From Flavisphingopyxis sp963800335 (GTDB lineage Bacteria; Pseudomonadota; Alphaproteobacteria; Sphingomonadales; Sphingomonadaceae), in the NCBI GenBank assembly GCA_963800335.1, contig CAWDAN010000007.1, positions 62,001-126,000 of the forward strand: DNA of 64,000 nucleotides, in the 5' to 3' direction. The notes under the pieces are model-generated. The model was not told the DNA's origin and made no database searches. It saw nothing but the letters and a program-made list of their open reading frames with translations. Position numbers and translations under genes: made by a program. The number at the start of each line of letters is the position of its first letter. Positions within the stretch are counted from its first letter, which is position 1. Of this stretch, positions 8,264-17,655 are shown piece by piece.

Positions 8264-10921
8264 GTGAGCGGCTATAAAAAGACTGAAAACATCCGCCGGA
8301 TGGCGGCTTTGCTGATGGCTGGATCGATGCTCGCAGGCAGCGGCGCGGCATTCGCGCAGGACGCGACCCCGGTGCAGGTTGCCCCGGCTACCGCTCCCGT
8401 CGCGGCCGACACGGCTCCCGGCGGCGTCATCCGCAGCATTGCCGTCGTCGGCAATCAGCGGCTCGAGGCGCAGACGGTCCTTTCGTACATCGCCTTGCGC
8501 GTCGGCGAACGCTACGACCGCGCCGCGCTCGATCAGGCGCTAAAGGAGCTCGCCGCGACCGAGCTGTTCACCGATTTCCAGATCCGCGACGACCAGGGCA
8601 ACCTGACGATCCAGGTCACCGAGAACCCCGTCGTCAACCGCATCTTGCTCGAAGGCAACAAGCGACTCAAGGACGACAAGATCAATCCCGAGATCAAGCT
8701 TGCCCCGAGGCAGATCTATACGCGATCGAAGGTGCGTGCCGACGTCGCGCGGATCATCGAGCTGTACAAGCGCCAGGGCCGCTTTGCCGCCACCGTCGAG
8801 CCCAAGCTCGTCCAGCTCGACCAGAACCGCGTCGATGTCATCTTCGTCATCGAGGAAGGCCCCAAGTCGAAGGTCCGCCAGATCAACATCATCGGCAACG
8901 ACCAGTTTTCCGATGGCAAGCTGCGCGGCGAAATGGCGACCAAGCAGGCGCGCCTGACTTCGATCCTGTCGTCGAACACGAGCTACGATCCCGATCGCCT
9001 CGCTTATGACCAGGCCAAGCTGCGCGAATTCTACCTGTCGCAGGGCTATGCCGATTTCCGCGTCGTTTCAGCGGTCGCCGAGCAGACCAGCGACAAGCAG
9101 GATTTCATCATCACCTATGTCGTGGAAGAGGGTCCACGGTACAAGTTCGGTGATGTGAAGGTCGACAGCTCGATCCGCGACTTCGACAACAAGGCTATGG
9201 AAGCGCGTCTGGGAATCAAGTCGGGTGATTGGTTCAACGCCAAGCGCGTCGAGGAAACCGTCGATGCGCTGACCGAAACCGCCGGCCTGTTCGGCTATGC
9301 CTTTGCCAAGGTTTCGCCGCGCTACACGCGCAATCCCGACGACCTGACGATGGGGATCACCTTCCAGATCGCCGAAAGCCCGCGCGTCTACATCGAACGC
9401 ATCGACGTCAACGGCAACACGCTGACCGAAGACAAGGTCGTCCGCCGCGAGTTCCGTCTGGCCGAAGGCGACGCGTTCAACAGCTTCCTGCTCAAGCGGT
9501 CGGAAAACCGCATCAAGTCGCTCGGCTTCTTTCAGGAAGACCTCACGATCGAACAGAAAGAGGGCAGCTCGCCCGACCGGATCGTTCTCGAAGCCAATGT
9601 CGAGGAAAAATCGACCGGTCAGCTGACCCTGTCGGCCGGCTTCTCGTCGATCGAGAACTTCCTTTTGCAGGGGTCGATCCAGCAGAAGAATTTCCGCGGC
9701 AAGGGGCAGATTCTCGGCGCGAGCGTCAACTATTCGTCCTATTCGAAGTCGGCCGAACTCAGCTTTACCGAGCCCTATTTCCTCGACCGGACGATCTCGC
9801 TTGGCGGCAGCGTTTACCGCCGCGACCTCAACTCGTTCAATTTCATTAACAATAATCGCCAGACCACGTTTCAGCAGACGACGACGGGCCTGGCGGTCCA
9901 GGCGGGTACGTTGCTCAACGAGTATCTCAGCGCCTCGCTGCAGTACCGGCTGAATATCGACAACGTGTCGCTCGACGAATCGACCTACTTCTTCAACGGT
10001 CAGTGCGATCCGTTGCGCGCCGGCCGCTTCCTTTGCGACGCGATCGGCAACCGCACCACGTCGCTGGTCGGTTACACGATCAATCTCGATCACCGTAACA
10101 ATCGCCTGCGGCCCACCCGGGGCTATTTCGTCAGCCTCGGCCAGGATCTGGCCGGACTGGGGGGCAGCGTCAAATATCTCAAATCGCGCCTCAATGCAGG
10201 CAAGTACATTCCGCTGACTGGGAAATTCGTCCTCGGCCTGACCGCAGAGGCAGGCTATATCTTTGGCTACGGCGGCAACGACGTGCGCCTGACCGACCGC
10301 TTCTTCCTCGGCGAACCACAGTTCCGCGGTTTCGACATCCGCGGCGTCGGACCGCGCGTGAAGCGCTATTCGCGCGTCGACGTCACCGATCCGGCCAACC
10401 CGATCGTCGATTTCTCGAATGATGCTGCCTCCGATGATGCGCTTGGCGGCAACGCCTATTACCTCGCTCGCGCCGAGGTGGAAATTCCGCTGGGAGCGGG
10501 CGCAAGCGACCTCGGACTGCGTCCCTCGGTGTTCCTCGACGTCGGTTCGCTGTTCAAGGTCAAGCAGCCCAATTTGACGACGTTGAGCAATACCTTTACC
10601 GACACCGACGGCAACGTGAAGGCGGTCTGCCGCGATATTGCCAACGGTACGTCGCAATTTGCCGAGAGGCCCTCGGCGGGCGACCCACCGGTTCCGGCGA
10701 CTGCTGGACCGTTCAACAGTTGCCCGACGGGTTTCCAGACGATCCTGCCGTTCACCGAGCAGTTCTTTGGCAACTCGTACAAGCCGCGCCTGTCGATCGG
10801 CTTCGGGGTCAACTGGAACTCGCCCTTCGGTCCGTTCAGGATCGATATAGCGCGCGCCCTGCTAACGCAGAAAGGCGACGACACCAAACTGTTCACCTTC
10901 AATGTAGGAACCCAATTCTAA
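8264..10921 (+). CDS. bamA: outer membrane protein assembly factor BamA
   Basis: Core Omp85 component of the BAM complex, 885 residues, which inserts beta-barrel proteins into the outer membrane. A signal peptide spans about residues 1-31 (helix AALLMAGSMLAGSGAAFA, cleavage after AFA). Five POTRA repeats follow (approximately 45-430; GNQRLEAQTVLSYIALRVGE opens the first), then the 16-strand barrel with the surface-antigen region ending in the C-terminal FNVGTQF, a Phe-terminated OMP signal. Start GTG at 8264. The stop TAA overlaps the ompH ATG (TAATG). Confidence 0.96.
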   Translation: MSGYKKTENIRRMAALLMAGSMLAGSGAAFAQDATPVQVAPATAPVAADTAPGGVIRSIAVVGNQRLEAQTVLSYIALRVGERYDRAALDQALKELAATELFTDFQIRDDQGNLTIQVTENPVVNRILLEGNKRLKDDKINPEIKLAPRQIYTRSKVRADVARIIELYKRQGRFAATVEPKLVQLDQNRVDVIFVIEEGPKSKVRQINIIGNDQFSDGKLRGEMATKQARLTSILSSNTSYDPDRLAYDQAKLREFYLSQGYADFRVVSAVAEQTSDKQDFIITYVVEEGPRYKFGDVKVDSSIRDFDNKAMEARLGIKSGDWFNAKRVEETVDALTETAGLFGYAFAKVSPRYTRNPDDLTMGITFQIAESPRVYIERIDVNGNTLTEDKVVRREFRLAEGDAFNSFLLKRSENRIKSLGFFQEDLTIEQKEGSSPDRIVLEANVEEKSTGQLTLSAGFSSIENFLLQGSIQQKNFRGKGQILGASVNYSSYSKSAELSFTEPYFLDRTISLGGSVYRRDLNSFNFINNNRQTTFQQTTTGLAVQAGTLLNEYLSASLQYRLNIDNVSLDESTYFFNGQCDPLRAGRFLCDAIGNRTTSLVGYTINLDHRNNRLRPTRGYFVSLGQDLAGLGGSVKYLKSRLNAGKYIPLTGKFVLGLTAEAGYIFGYGGNDVRLTDRFFLGEPQFRGFDIRGVGPRVKRYSRVDVTDPANPIVDFSNDAASDDALGGNAYYLARAEVEIPLGAGASDLGLRPSVFLDVGSLFKVKQPNLTTLSNTFTDTDGNVKAVCRDIANGTSQFAERPSAGDPPVPATAGPFNSCPTGFQTILPFTEQFFGNSYKPRLSIGFGVNWNSPFGPFRIDIARALLTQKGDDTKLFTFNVGTQF

Positions 10922-11566
10922 TGAAAACTTTGTTCAAAGCCGCGGCTCTTGCCAGCGTCACCCTTGCGAGCGTCACCGTTGCAGCTCCGGCCGCAATGGC
11001 GCAGTCGCGCACTTCGATTGCAACTGCCGATTACGAAGGCGCAGTCCTCAAGTCGGCCGCCTTCACCACCGCGATGACACAGATGCAGACGACCTATGCT
11101 GCGCAGATCAAGGCGGTCCAGGACCGGGCCACACAGCTTCAGGCCGATGCGAAGCCGCAGGTCGATGCCTACAACGCAGCGGCTCAGGCGCCTGGTGCGA
11201 CCGATGCCTCGGTACGCCCCGCCGCCGAAGCGCTGCAGCGCAAGCAGACCGCGGCCCAGCAGGAGCTTGCGCCGACTCAACCAGCCCGTCATGCTGGCGC
11301 GCGCCTTTGTCGAAGACCAGATCGTGATGCAGCTCGATGCCGCTGTGAAGGCTGCCATGACCGCCAAGAAGGTCGATCTGCTGATCCAGCCCCAGGCGGT
11401 TCTGGCGCGCGAGCCCTATGTCGACATCACCGATGCCGTCGTCGCCGAACTCAACCGTCGCGTTCCCAGCGTCGGCATCGTTCCGCCGGCTGGCTACGAG
11501 CCCGGCAAGTTGCAGAAGGATGCGCAGCAGCAGGCACCCGCCGCAGCGCAGCCCCAGGGACGCTGA
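10921..11566 (+). pseudogene. ompH: OmpH/Skp-like periplasmic chaperone, frameshifted
   Basis: Skp-type holdase of outer membrane proteins. The first frame gives a signal peptide (MKTLFKAAALASVTLASVTV, cleaved after AMA) and a coiled-coil helix rich in Gln/Ala up to QQELA. The remainder (LNQPVMLARAFVEDQIVMQL to the Gln/Ala/Pro tail) continues in a second frame that ends at 11566. The break is near 11270, where GCGCCGACTC reads as one C too many. Removing it restores ELARLNQPVMLARAF and a protein of about 214 residues. It lies between bamA and fabZ as usual. The gene is probably intact in the cell and the extra base a consensus error, but this cannot be decided from sequence alone. Confidence 0.85.
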
Positions 11567-11573
11567 TCCTACG

Positions 11574-12077
11574 ATGACGGGCAGCAAGGACGGTAGGGAC
11601 GGAAACGGGGCGACCGCGAACACGATCGATATTGGCGGTATCCTCGCGCTTCTTCCGCATCGCTATCCCTTGCTGCTCGTCGATCGGGTCGTTTCCTACG
11701 AAGCCGACACGTCGATCCACGCGGTCAAGGGCGTGACGATGAACGAGCAGTTCTTCCAGGGCCATTTCCCCGGTCGGCCGATCATGCCCGGCGTCCTCCA
11801 GATCGAGGCGCTGGCGCAGGCCGCCGGCGTGCTCGCGATGCAGTCGCTGCGCGAGAAAGACCCGGAGAGTGGCGGCGGCAAGCTCGTCTATTTCATGGCG
11901 ATCGAGAACGCCAAATTCCGCAAGCCCGTCGAACCCGGCTGCTTGCTCGACCTGCATGTCGAGATCGTCCAGAACAAGGGCCGCGTTTGCAAGTTCAAGG
12001 GACAGGCGAAGGTCGACGGCGCTGTCGTCTCCGAATGCGCCTTCACCGCGATGATCGCCGACGCCCCAGCGGGCTGA
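11574..12077 (+). CDS. fabZ: 3-hydroxyacyl-[ACP] dehydratase FabZ
   Basis: Hot-dog-fold dehydratase, 167 residues, of type II fatty acid synthesis. It removes water from beta-hydroxyacyl-ACP. Motifs: LLPHRYPLLLVDRV at residues ~26-39, and the catalytic GHFPGRPIMPGVLQIEALAQ with His64 and Glu78. The N-terminal ~17 residues (MTGSKDGRDGNGATANT) are a polar extension. The ATG at 11574 follows the ompH stop by five bases. In many proteobacteria lpxA would follow fabZ; here rpmE follows instead. Confidence 0.95.
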   Translation: MTGSKDGRDGNGATANTIDIGGILALLPHRYPLLLVDRVVSYEADTSIHAVKGVTMNEQFFQGHFPGRPIMPGVLQIEALAQAAGVLAMQSLREKDPESGGGKLVYFMAIENAKFRKPVEPGCLLDLHVEIVQNKGRVCKFKGQAKVDGAVVSECAFTAMIADAPAG

Positions 12078-12204
12078 CGCTGCCGAATAAGACTTCGCGC
12101 CGACTTGCAATGGTCGCGGCTCCGCGCTAGGGGGCCGCTTCCGCATTCAACGCGATCCATCTCTCGCGCGCCGGTCGGTAACCGGTCCGCCCCAGGAGCA
12201 TGAC

Positions 12205-12432
12205 ATGAAGACCGACACGCATCCCGATTATCACACCATCAACATCAAGATGACCGACGGTACCGAGTACCAGACGCGCTCGACCTGGGGCAAAGAGGGC
12301 GACACGATGACGCTCGAAATCGACCCCACGTCGCACCCCGCCTGGACCGGTGGCAGCGGCCGCATGCTCGACGCGGGCGGCCAGGTCGCACGCTTCAACA
12401 AGCGTTTCGGCGGACTCAGCCTCAAGCGCTAA
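12205..12432 (+). CDS. rpmE: 50S ribosomal protein L31
   Basis: L31, 75 residues. It starts MKTDTHPDYHTINIKMTDG and contains the conserved TRSTWGKEGDTMTLEIDP and HPAWTGG segments. No cysteine is present, so this is the zinc-free (C-minus) version of the long L31 type. ATG at 12205 with CAGGAGCA upstream. It is followed within 25 bases by a Rho-independent terminator and is probably a monocistronic unit: 127 bases separate it from fabZ. Confidence 0.95.
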   Translation: MKTDTHPDYHTINIKMTDGTEYQTRSTWGKEGDTMTLEIDPTSHPAWTGGSGRMLDAGGQVARFNKRFGGLSLKR

Positions 12433-12455
12433 GCGCCCAGCCATCGCAGAATTTC

Positions 12456-12484
12456 AAAAGGGCGGTCCTCGAGCCGCCCTTTTT
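12456..12484. terminator. bidirectional Rho-independent terminator
   Basis: AAAAGGGCGG, a seven-base loop, GCCGCCC, then a T run. The A run before and T run after the stem let it serve both rpmE (plus) and glpK (minus), whose stop codon abuts it. Confidence 0.85.
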
Positions 12485-13956
12485 CATGTGCGGATGAGGA
12501 CGCTTGCGAGTGCCTTGTCCCATGCCGCCAGCCGCGCGGCGCGCGTGGCAGCCGCCATCGCAGGCTTGAACCGTTCGACGTCGCCGCGCATTGCCTTGGC
12601 CGCTGTGGCGAGGCTGGGGTAAAGCCCCGCGCCGGTCGCCGCGAGCATCGCCGCACCGATCGCGGTCGTCTCGACATAGTGCGGTCGCTCGACATTGAGG
12701 TCGAGCACATCGGCGAGGTCCTGCGCAAGCCAGTCGTTGCGCACCATGCCGCCGTCGATCCTGAGCTCGGCCCAGTCTGCACCGTCGCCGACGAACGCCG
12801 CCTTGAGGTCGCGCATCTGGTGCGCCATCGCCTCAAGGGCCGCACGGACGATCTGCGCCTTGCCGCTGGCAAAGCTTAGCCCGGTGATCGCGCCGCTAGC
12901 GTCGGGGCGCCAGTGCGGCGCGCCGAGGCCGGCGAGCGCCGGGACGACGACGACGCCGCCGCTGTCGGGCACCGAGCGGGCGAGCTTTTCGCTCTCCGCC
13001 GCATCGACGATCATGCCGAGGCTGTCGCGCAGCCACTGGATCATGCTGCCCGCGACGAACACAGATCCTTCGAGCGCGTAGCAACGCTTTCCGTCCGCCT
13101 GGTGGAGGATCGTCGTCAGCAGCCGGTGCTGCGAGACGGGGGCGGCGGCGCCGGTATTGGCAAGGACGAAGGCGCCGGTGCCGAAGGTCGCCTTGACCTG
13201 GCCCGGCGACAGGCACGCCTGGCCGATCGTCGCCGCCTGCTGGTCGCCTGCGAGGCCGGTGATCGGGATTGCTGCGCCGAACAGCGCCGCGTCGGTTTTC
13301 GCGATCGCGCCGCTGCAATCGACGATATCGGTCAGGATGCCGCGCGGCACGCCGAACAACGCGCACAGCCCATCGTCCCAGCCGCCTTTATGGATGTCCA
13401 TCAACGCAGTGCGCGACGCGTTGGTCGCGTCGCTGACGTGCAAGCCCCCCGTCAGGCGATAGACGAGATAGGATTCGACCGTGCCGCAGCGCAACCGGTC
13501 GCCCGCGGCGCGCAGTGCGGGCCAGTGGTCGAGCGCCCAGGCGATCTTGGTCGCGCTGAAATAGGGGTCGAGCAACAGCCCGGTCTTTGCCTGGACCGCG
13601 TCCTCGTGCCCCGCGGTGCGCAGTTCGGCGCAGCGATCGGCGGTGCGCCGGTCCTGCCAGACGATCGCGCGCGACAGCGGCTCGCCGCTGACCGCATCCC
13701 AGAAGACGACTGTTTCGCGCTGGTTGGTGATGCCGATCGCGGCGATCCGGTCGGCCCCGCCGGCGGCGGCGACCATCTCTTGCGCGCAGGCGAGGCTGCG
13801 GTCCCAGATCTCGGTCGCGTCGTGCTCGACGAGGCCGGGACCAGGGTAATATTGCGTCAGATCGCGCTGCGCGACCGCGATCTCGCGCCCGTCGACGCCG
13901 AACAGGATCGCGCGCGTCGACGTCGTGCCTTCATCGATGACGAGAATGCGTTCCAT
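12484..13956 (-). CDS. glpK: glycerol kinase
   Basis: FGGY-family kinase, 490 residues, making sn-glycerol 3-phosphate from glycerol and ATP. The N-terminal phosphate loop ILVIDEGTTSTRAILF (residues ~4-19), the glycerol contact NQRETVVFWD, the ATP-domain motif ATFGTGAFVLANTG and the C-terminal RIDGGMVRNDWLAQDLADVL are intact. The start is the ATG at 13956, with five G residues upstream. An alternative ATG four codons earlier (13968) lacks a ribosome binding site. It is convergent with rpmE and divergent from cydA. No glpF or glpD is in the window. Confidence 0.93.
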   Translation of the reverse strand: MERILVIDEGTTSTRAILFGVDGREIAVAQRDLTQYYPGPGLVEHDATEIWDRSLACAQEMVAAAGGADRIAAIGITNQRETVVFWDAVSGEPLSRAIVWQDRRTADRCAELRTAGHEDAVQAKTGLLLDPYFSATKIAWALDHWPALRAAGDRLRCGTVESYLVYRLTGGLHVSDATNASRTALMDIHKGGWDDGLCALFGVPRGILTDIVDCSGAIAKTDAALFGAAIPITGLAGDQQAATIGQACLSPGQVKATFGTGAFVLANTGAAAPVSQHRLLTTILHQADGKRCYALEGSVFVAGSMIQWLRDSLGMIVDAAESEKLARSVPDSGGVVVVPALAGLGAPHWRPDASGAITGLSFASGKAQIVRAALEAMAHQMRDLKAAFVGDGADWAELRIDGGMVRNDWLAQDLADVLDLNVERPHYVETTAIGAAMLAATGAGLYPSLATAAKAMRGDVERFKPAMAAATRAARLAAWDKALASVLIRT

Positions 13957-14119
13957 GTCGGCCCCCATAAGCCGAACCTATCGCGCTTCGCTCCCCGCGA
14001 CCAGCGCTGCCTGCTTGCGCGGCGTGCAAGTGCGATGAAGCGCTTTGCACCCCGTTCGCTTTGACGTGGGCAGGGCGAGGCTTTAGTCAGGCTGCACGGC
14101 ACAGGAGGTGCCGAGATCC

Positions 14120-15563
14120 ATGACCATCGATGCCACCGCATTGATCCTCGCGCGCGCGCAGTTCGCGTTTACCGTCAGTTTCCATTTCATCTTTCCGGCG
14201 TTTTCGATCGGTCTGGCGAGTTACCTTGCCGTGCTCGAGGGGCTTTGGCTCAAAACGGGCAAGTCGCTCTATCTCGACCTGTTCAAATACTGGCTCAAGA
14301 TCTTCTCGGTCGCGTTCGCGATGGGCGTCGTGTCAGGTATCGTCATGAGCTACCAGTTCGGGACCAACTGGGCGGTGTTCTCCGACAAGGCGGGCCCGGT
14401 GATCGGGCCGCTGATGGCCTATGAGGTGCTGACTGCCTTCTTCCTCGAAGCCGGGTTCCTCGGCGTGATGCTGTTCGGGATGAACAAGGTCGGCAAGAAG
14501 CTCCATTTCGCCGCGACCTTGATGGTCGCGCTCGGCACTGCGGTGTCGGCATTCTGGATCATCTCGGTCAACAGCTGGATGCAGACGCCGGTCGGCTATG
14601 AAATCGGCGCCAATGGGCAGTTCCTGCCGGGGCCGAGCTGGTGGGCGATCGTGTTCAACCCCAGCTTCCCCTATCGCCTCGTCCACACCGTTATCGCCGC
14701 GTACCTGACCACCGCGCTCGTCGTCGGCGGCGTCGGCGCTTGGCATTTGCTCAAGGACAAGGGCAATGCGCACGCGCGCAAGATGTTCTCGATGGCGATG
14801 TGGATGGCCGCGCTCGTCGCGCCGGTCCAGATTTTCGTCGGCGACCTTCACGGGCTCAACACGCTCGAGTATCAGCCAGCCAAGGTGATGGCGATGGAAG
14901 GGCATTTCGAGAGCCACCCCGACGGCGCGCCATTGTACCTGTTCGGTATTCCCGACCAGGCCAACCAGCGGCTCGACTATGCGATCGGCATTCCCAAGGC
15001 CTCGTCGCTCATCCTCAAACACGACCCCAATGCCCCGCTCGCCGGCCTCGACACGATCAAGCGTGTCGACCAGCCACCCGTTGCCATCGTCTTCTGGACC
15101 TTCCGCATCATGGTCGGGATCGGTTTTGCGATGCTCGGCCTTGGCCTGTGGAGCCTGTTGGCGCGTGCTCGCGGCAAGCTCTACGACTGGCGCGGCCTGC
15201 ATCGCGCGGCGATCGTCATGGCGCCGATGGGCTTTGTCGCGGTGATCGCGGGCTGGGCGACGACCGAGGTCGGTCGCCAGCCATTCACCATCTATGGCCT
15301 GCTGCGCACCGCCGACAGCGTCAGCCCGCTGAGCGCGCCCGCCGTCGCGGTCAGCCTTGCCGCCTTCGCGATCGTCTATAGCGCGGTGTTCGGCGTCGGC
15401 GTCTGGTACATATTGCGCCTGATGGCCTCCTCGCCGCAGACCGGCGAAATGGGGGTCAAGCGCACCGAGCGTGGCCCCGTCAGGACCGCGGGTATCACCC
15501 CGGGGCCTGCGCAGGGGCCGCGCGAGACGCCCGATCGATCCGCCGACGGGAGACGCGTCATGA
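14120..15563 (+). CDS. cydA: cytochrome bd ubiquinol oxidase subunit I (CIO-like)
   Basis: Heme-bearing subunit of a bd-type quinol oxidase in the inner membrane. The N-terminal block FHFIFPAFSIGLASYLAVLE contains the heme b595 ligand (His22). YEVLTAFFLEAGFLGVMLFG, the quinol-loop region and GWATTEVGRQPFTIYGLLRT follow. At about 435 residues before the linker it has the short Q-loop typical of cyanide-insensitive (CioA) oxidases. The ATG at 14120 follows AGGAGG. As sequenced, the frame has no stop and runs straight into cydB, to 16567. The end given here (15563) is a prediction: one extra base in the G/C-rich linker 15470-15555 would put the natural TGA at 15561-15563, overlapping the cydB ATG (ATGA). 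A genuine fusion is the alternative. Confidence 0.85.
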
Positions 15564-16567
15564 CGGCCAGTTTCGACCTGACCGTCATCTGGGCATTCAT
15601 CATTGCCTTTGCCGTGATGATGTACGTCGTCATGGACGGCTTCGACCTCGGCATCGGCATTCTCTTCCCGAGCTTTCAGGTGGGCGAAGAGCGCGACGCC
15701 GCGATGAACGCGATCGCGCCCGTGTGGGACGGCAACGAAACCTGGCTCGTGCTCGGCGGCGGCGGCCTGCTCGCCGCGTTCCCGCTCGCTTATGCCGTCG
15801 TCCTGCCGGCGACCTATCCGCTGATCATCGCGATGCTGCTCGGCCTCGTCTTTCGCGGCGTGGCGTTCGAATTTCGCTGGCGCGACCCGCGCCACCGCCG
15901 CTTCTGGGACTTCGCGTTCTGCGGCGGATCGTTCGTCGCGGCATTGAGCCAAGGCATGGTCCTCGGCGCGCTGCTGCAGGGGATCACCGTCGCCGACCGC
16001 GCCTATGCCGGCAGCTGGTTCGACTGGCTGACGCCCTATACGCTGCTCACCGGGCTCGGCACCGTTGCGGGCTATGCACTGCTCGGCGCGTGCTGGCTGG
16101 TGTGGAAGACGCAAGGGCGCGGGCAGGACCATGCCTATCGCCTCGCGCGCTATGCCGCCTTTGCGACATTGGCGCTGATGGCGGCGGTCAGCCTCTACAA
16201 TCTCGGCCTTCACCCCGATTATCGCGCCCGCTGGCTATCGATGCCCGCGCTCGCCTTTGCCGCGCCGGTACCGATCGTGACCGGTGTCCTCGCCTGGCAG
16301 CTGATCCGCGCGCTGGCCAAGCGCAAGGAGGCCGCGCCCTTCTGGCTGTCGCTCGGCCTGTTCCTGCTCGGCATGGCGGGGCTCGGCGTGACGATCTGGC
16401 CCTATGTCGTGCCCAATGCGCTGACGATCTGGGACGCCGCCGCGCCCGAACGCAGCCAGGTCTTCATGCTCGTCGGCGTCGCGATCATCATGCCCGTCAT
16501 CCTTGCCTATACCGGCTGGGCGTACTGGGTGTTCCGCGGCAAGGTCGATGCCGACGGCTATCACTGA
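15560..16567 (+). CDS. cydB: cytochrome bd ubiquinol oxidase subunit II (CIO-like)
   Basis: Second bd oxidase subunit, 335 residues, with about nine membrane helices and no heme ligands of its own. It begins MTASFDLTVIWAFIIAFAVM and contains the conserved DGFDLGIGILFP and MNAIAPVWDGNETWLVLGGG blocks, then GVAFEFRWRD. The ATG at 15560 has GGGAGA upstream, which argues for independent initiation even though the preceding cydA frame is open into it. It is followed after 13 bases by a 48-residue DUF2474 protein, the usual gene order of CIO-type oxidases. Confidence 0.9.
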   Translation: MTASFDLTVIWAFIIAFAVMMYVVMDGFDLGIGILFPSFQVGEERDAAMNAIAPVWDGNETWLVLGGGGLLAAFPLAYAVVLPATYPLIIAMLLGLVFRGVAFEFRWRDPRHRRFWDFAFCGGSFVAALSQGMVLGALLQGITVADRAYAGSWFDWLTPYTLLTGLGTVAGYALLGACWLVWKTQGRGQDHAYRLARYAAFATLALMAAVSLYNLGLHPDYRARWLSMPALAFAAPVPIVTGVLAWQLIRALAKRKEAAPFWLSLGLFLLGMAGLGVTIWPYVVPNALTIWDAAAPERSQVFMLVGVAIIMPVILAYTGWAYWVFRGKVDADGYH

Positions 16568-16580
16568 TGGGCTGGCACTG

Positions 16581-16727
16581 ATGCGCTGGGAACCGAAACT
16601 CGAGGGCGGCGATCGCGGCGATGCCCGGCCGCTGTGGCAGCGGTTCGGCTGGCTCGTCCTCATCTGGGTCGCGAGCGTCGCCGCATTGGGCGCGGTCGCC
16701 TACCTCCTGCGGCTGTGGATCGCCTGA
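16581..16727 (+). CDS. DUF2474 family small membrane protein (oxidase accessory)
   Basis: A 48-residue protein with a charged N terminus (MRWEPKLEGGDRGDARP) and one membrane helix (FGWLVLIWVASVAALGAVAY). Both the sequence pattern and the place immediately after cydB match DUF2474, the short subunit-like protein found behind CIO-type cydAB and comparable in role to CydX. It probably stabilises the oxidase in the membrane. That function is by analogy, not seen here. The ATG at 16581 lies 13 bases after cydB. A longer in-frame start at 16503 lies inside cydB and is unlikely. Confidence 0.75.
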   Translation: MRWEPKLEGGDRGDARPLWQRFGWLVLIWVASVAALGAVAYLLRLWIA

Positions 16728-16743
16728 CGCACCAGCCGCGCCA

Positions 16744-17631
16744 TCAGAACCAGAAGCGCACGCCCGCGACATAATTTGTAACGCTGGGGTCGTGGCCGGC
16801 CGCGCGCGCGAAATCTGCGCTACCGCCAAGCTTCCATTCCTGTTCGACGCCGATATAGGGCGCGAATTCGCGGGCGAATTCATAGCGCAGGCGCACGCCC
16901 AGTTCGAGCGTATCGATCCCGGCGCCGATGCCGAGAGCGGGGATGTCCTGAGCAGCCAGATTGACCTCGCCGCGCGGCTGGAGGATCAGGCGCTGCGTGA
17001 TGCGCTGGTCGTATTCGGCCTCGATCCGCGCGGTGACGTCACCCTTGTTCGACAGGAATGCGGCCGCGTCGATGTCGAACAGATAGGGCGCCAGCCCCTG
17101 GACGCCGATGACTGCGTGCGTCCGGTCGGGACCTGCCAGGTCCTGCCGCACGCCCGCCTGGAGGTCGAACCAGGGGCCGATCGCGTGGCTCCACAGCGCC
17201 TGGACCTCGGCCTGCTCGGGCTTTTCGCCGAAGCTGCCTTCGCCCTCGCTCTTGAACCAGAATTTGTCGATGTCGCCGCCATAATAGCCCTGGACGTCCC
17301 ACAAATAGCCGTCACGACCCTGGCGGGCGCGGTATTCGGCGCGGTCGGCCATGAACCAGGCAAAGGACTGACCGCCGGTGTCATGCTTCAACGCCTCGCG
17401 CGCTTCGCGCATCGCTTCGGTTCCGTAGATCGCCTCGGCGGCGCGCGCCGGGCCGCTGCCCGCCTCGCGCGGTGGCGGCGCAAGCGGATCGGGCAAGCGG
17501 ATCGGCATGGCCATCGCATCGTCGCCCGTTGCGGCATGATCCATCGGCATGGCGGGATCCATCGCCCCGTGGTCCATCGTTCCATGGTCCATCGCGCCGT
17601 GGTCCATCGCCCCGTGATCCATCTGGTCCAT
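16744..17631 (-). CDS. copB: copper resistance protein B (outer membrane)
   Basis: CopB/PcoB-family outer membrane beta-barrel, 295 residues as called, ending VAGVRFWF with a terminal Phe as OMPs do. The N-terminal ~40 residues are a His/Met/Asp copper-binding repeat (tandem MDHGAMDHG units). The barrel runs from about residue 85 (FAWFMADRAEYRARQGRDGY) with the conserved DVQGYYGGDIDKFWFKSEGE. No signal peptide is encoded in this ORF. It is found in the same frame just upstream (17656-17970), separated by a TGA at 17656-17658. The two were probably one gene, and in that case the protein as read here would not be exported. It lies downstream of copA in the copper island. Confidence 0.88.
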   Translation of the reverse strand: MDQMDHGAMDHGAMDHGTMDHGAMDPAMPMDHAATGDDAMAMPIRLPDPLAPPPREAGSGPARAAEAIYGTEAMREAREALKHDTGGQSFAWFMADRAEYRARQGRDGYLWDVQGYYGGDIDKFWFKSEGEGSFGEKPEQAEVQALWSHAIGPWFDLQAGVRQDLAGPDRTHAVIGVQGLAPYLFDIDAAAFLSNKGDVTARIEAEYDQRITQRLILQPRGEVNLAAQDIPALGIGAGIDTLELGVRLRYEFAREFAPYIGVEQEWKLGGSADFARAAGHDPSVTNYVAGVRFWF

Positions 17632-17655
17632 CGCGCATCGTCGGATCCATGCGCG

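Noticed and set aside
14333..16213. 626-codon minus-strand ORF opposite cydAB
   Set aside because: Antisense of membrane-protein coding sequence. The product is a charged His/Asp/Arg string without family features.
16744..17640. Repeated GATCCAT/GGTCCAT units at 17540-17630 as a possible CRISPR or satellite
   Set aside because: They are the codons of the MDHG copper-binding repeat at the CopB N terminus. The period is 15 bases, with no spacers.
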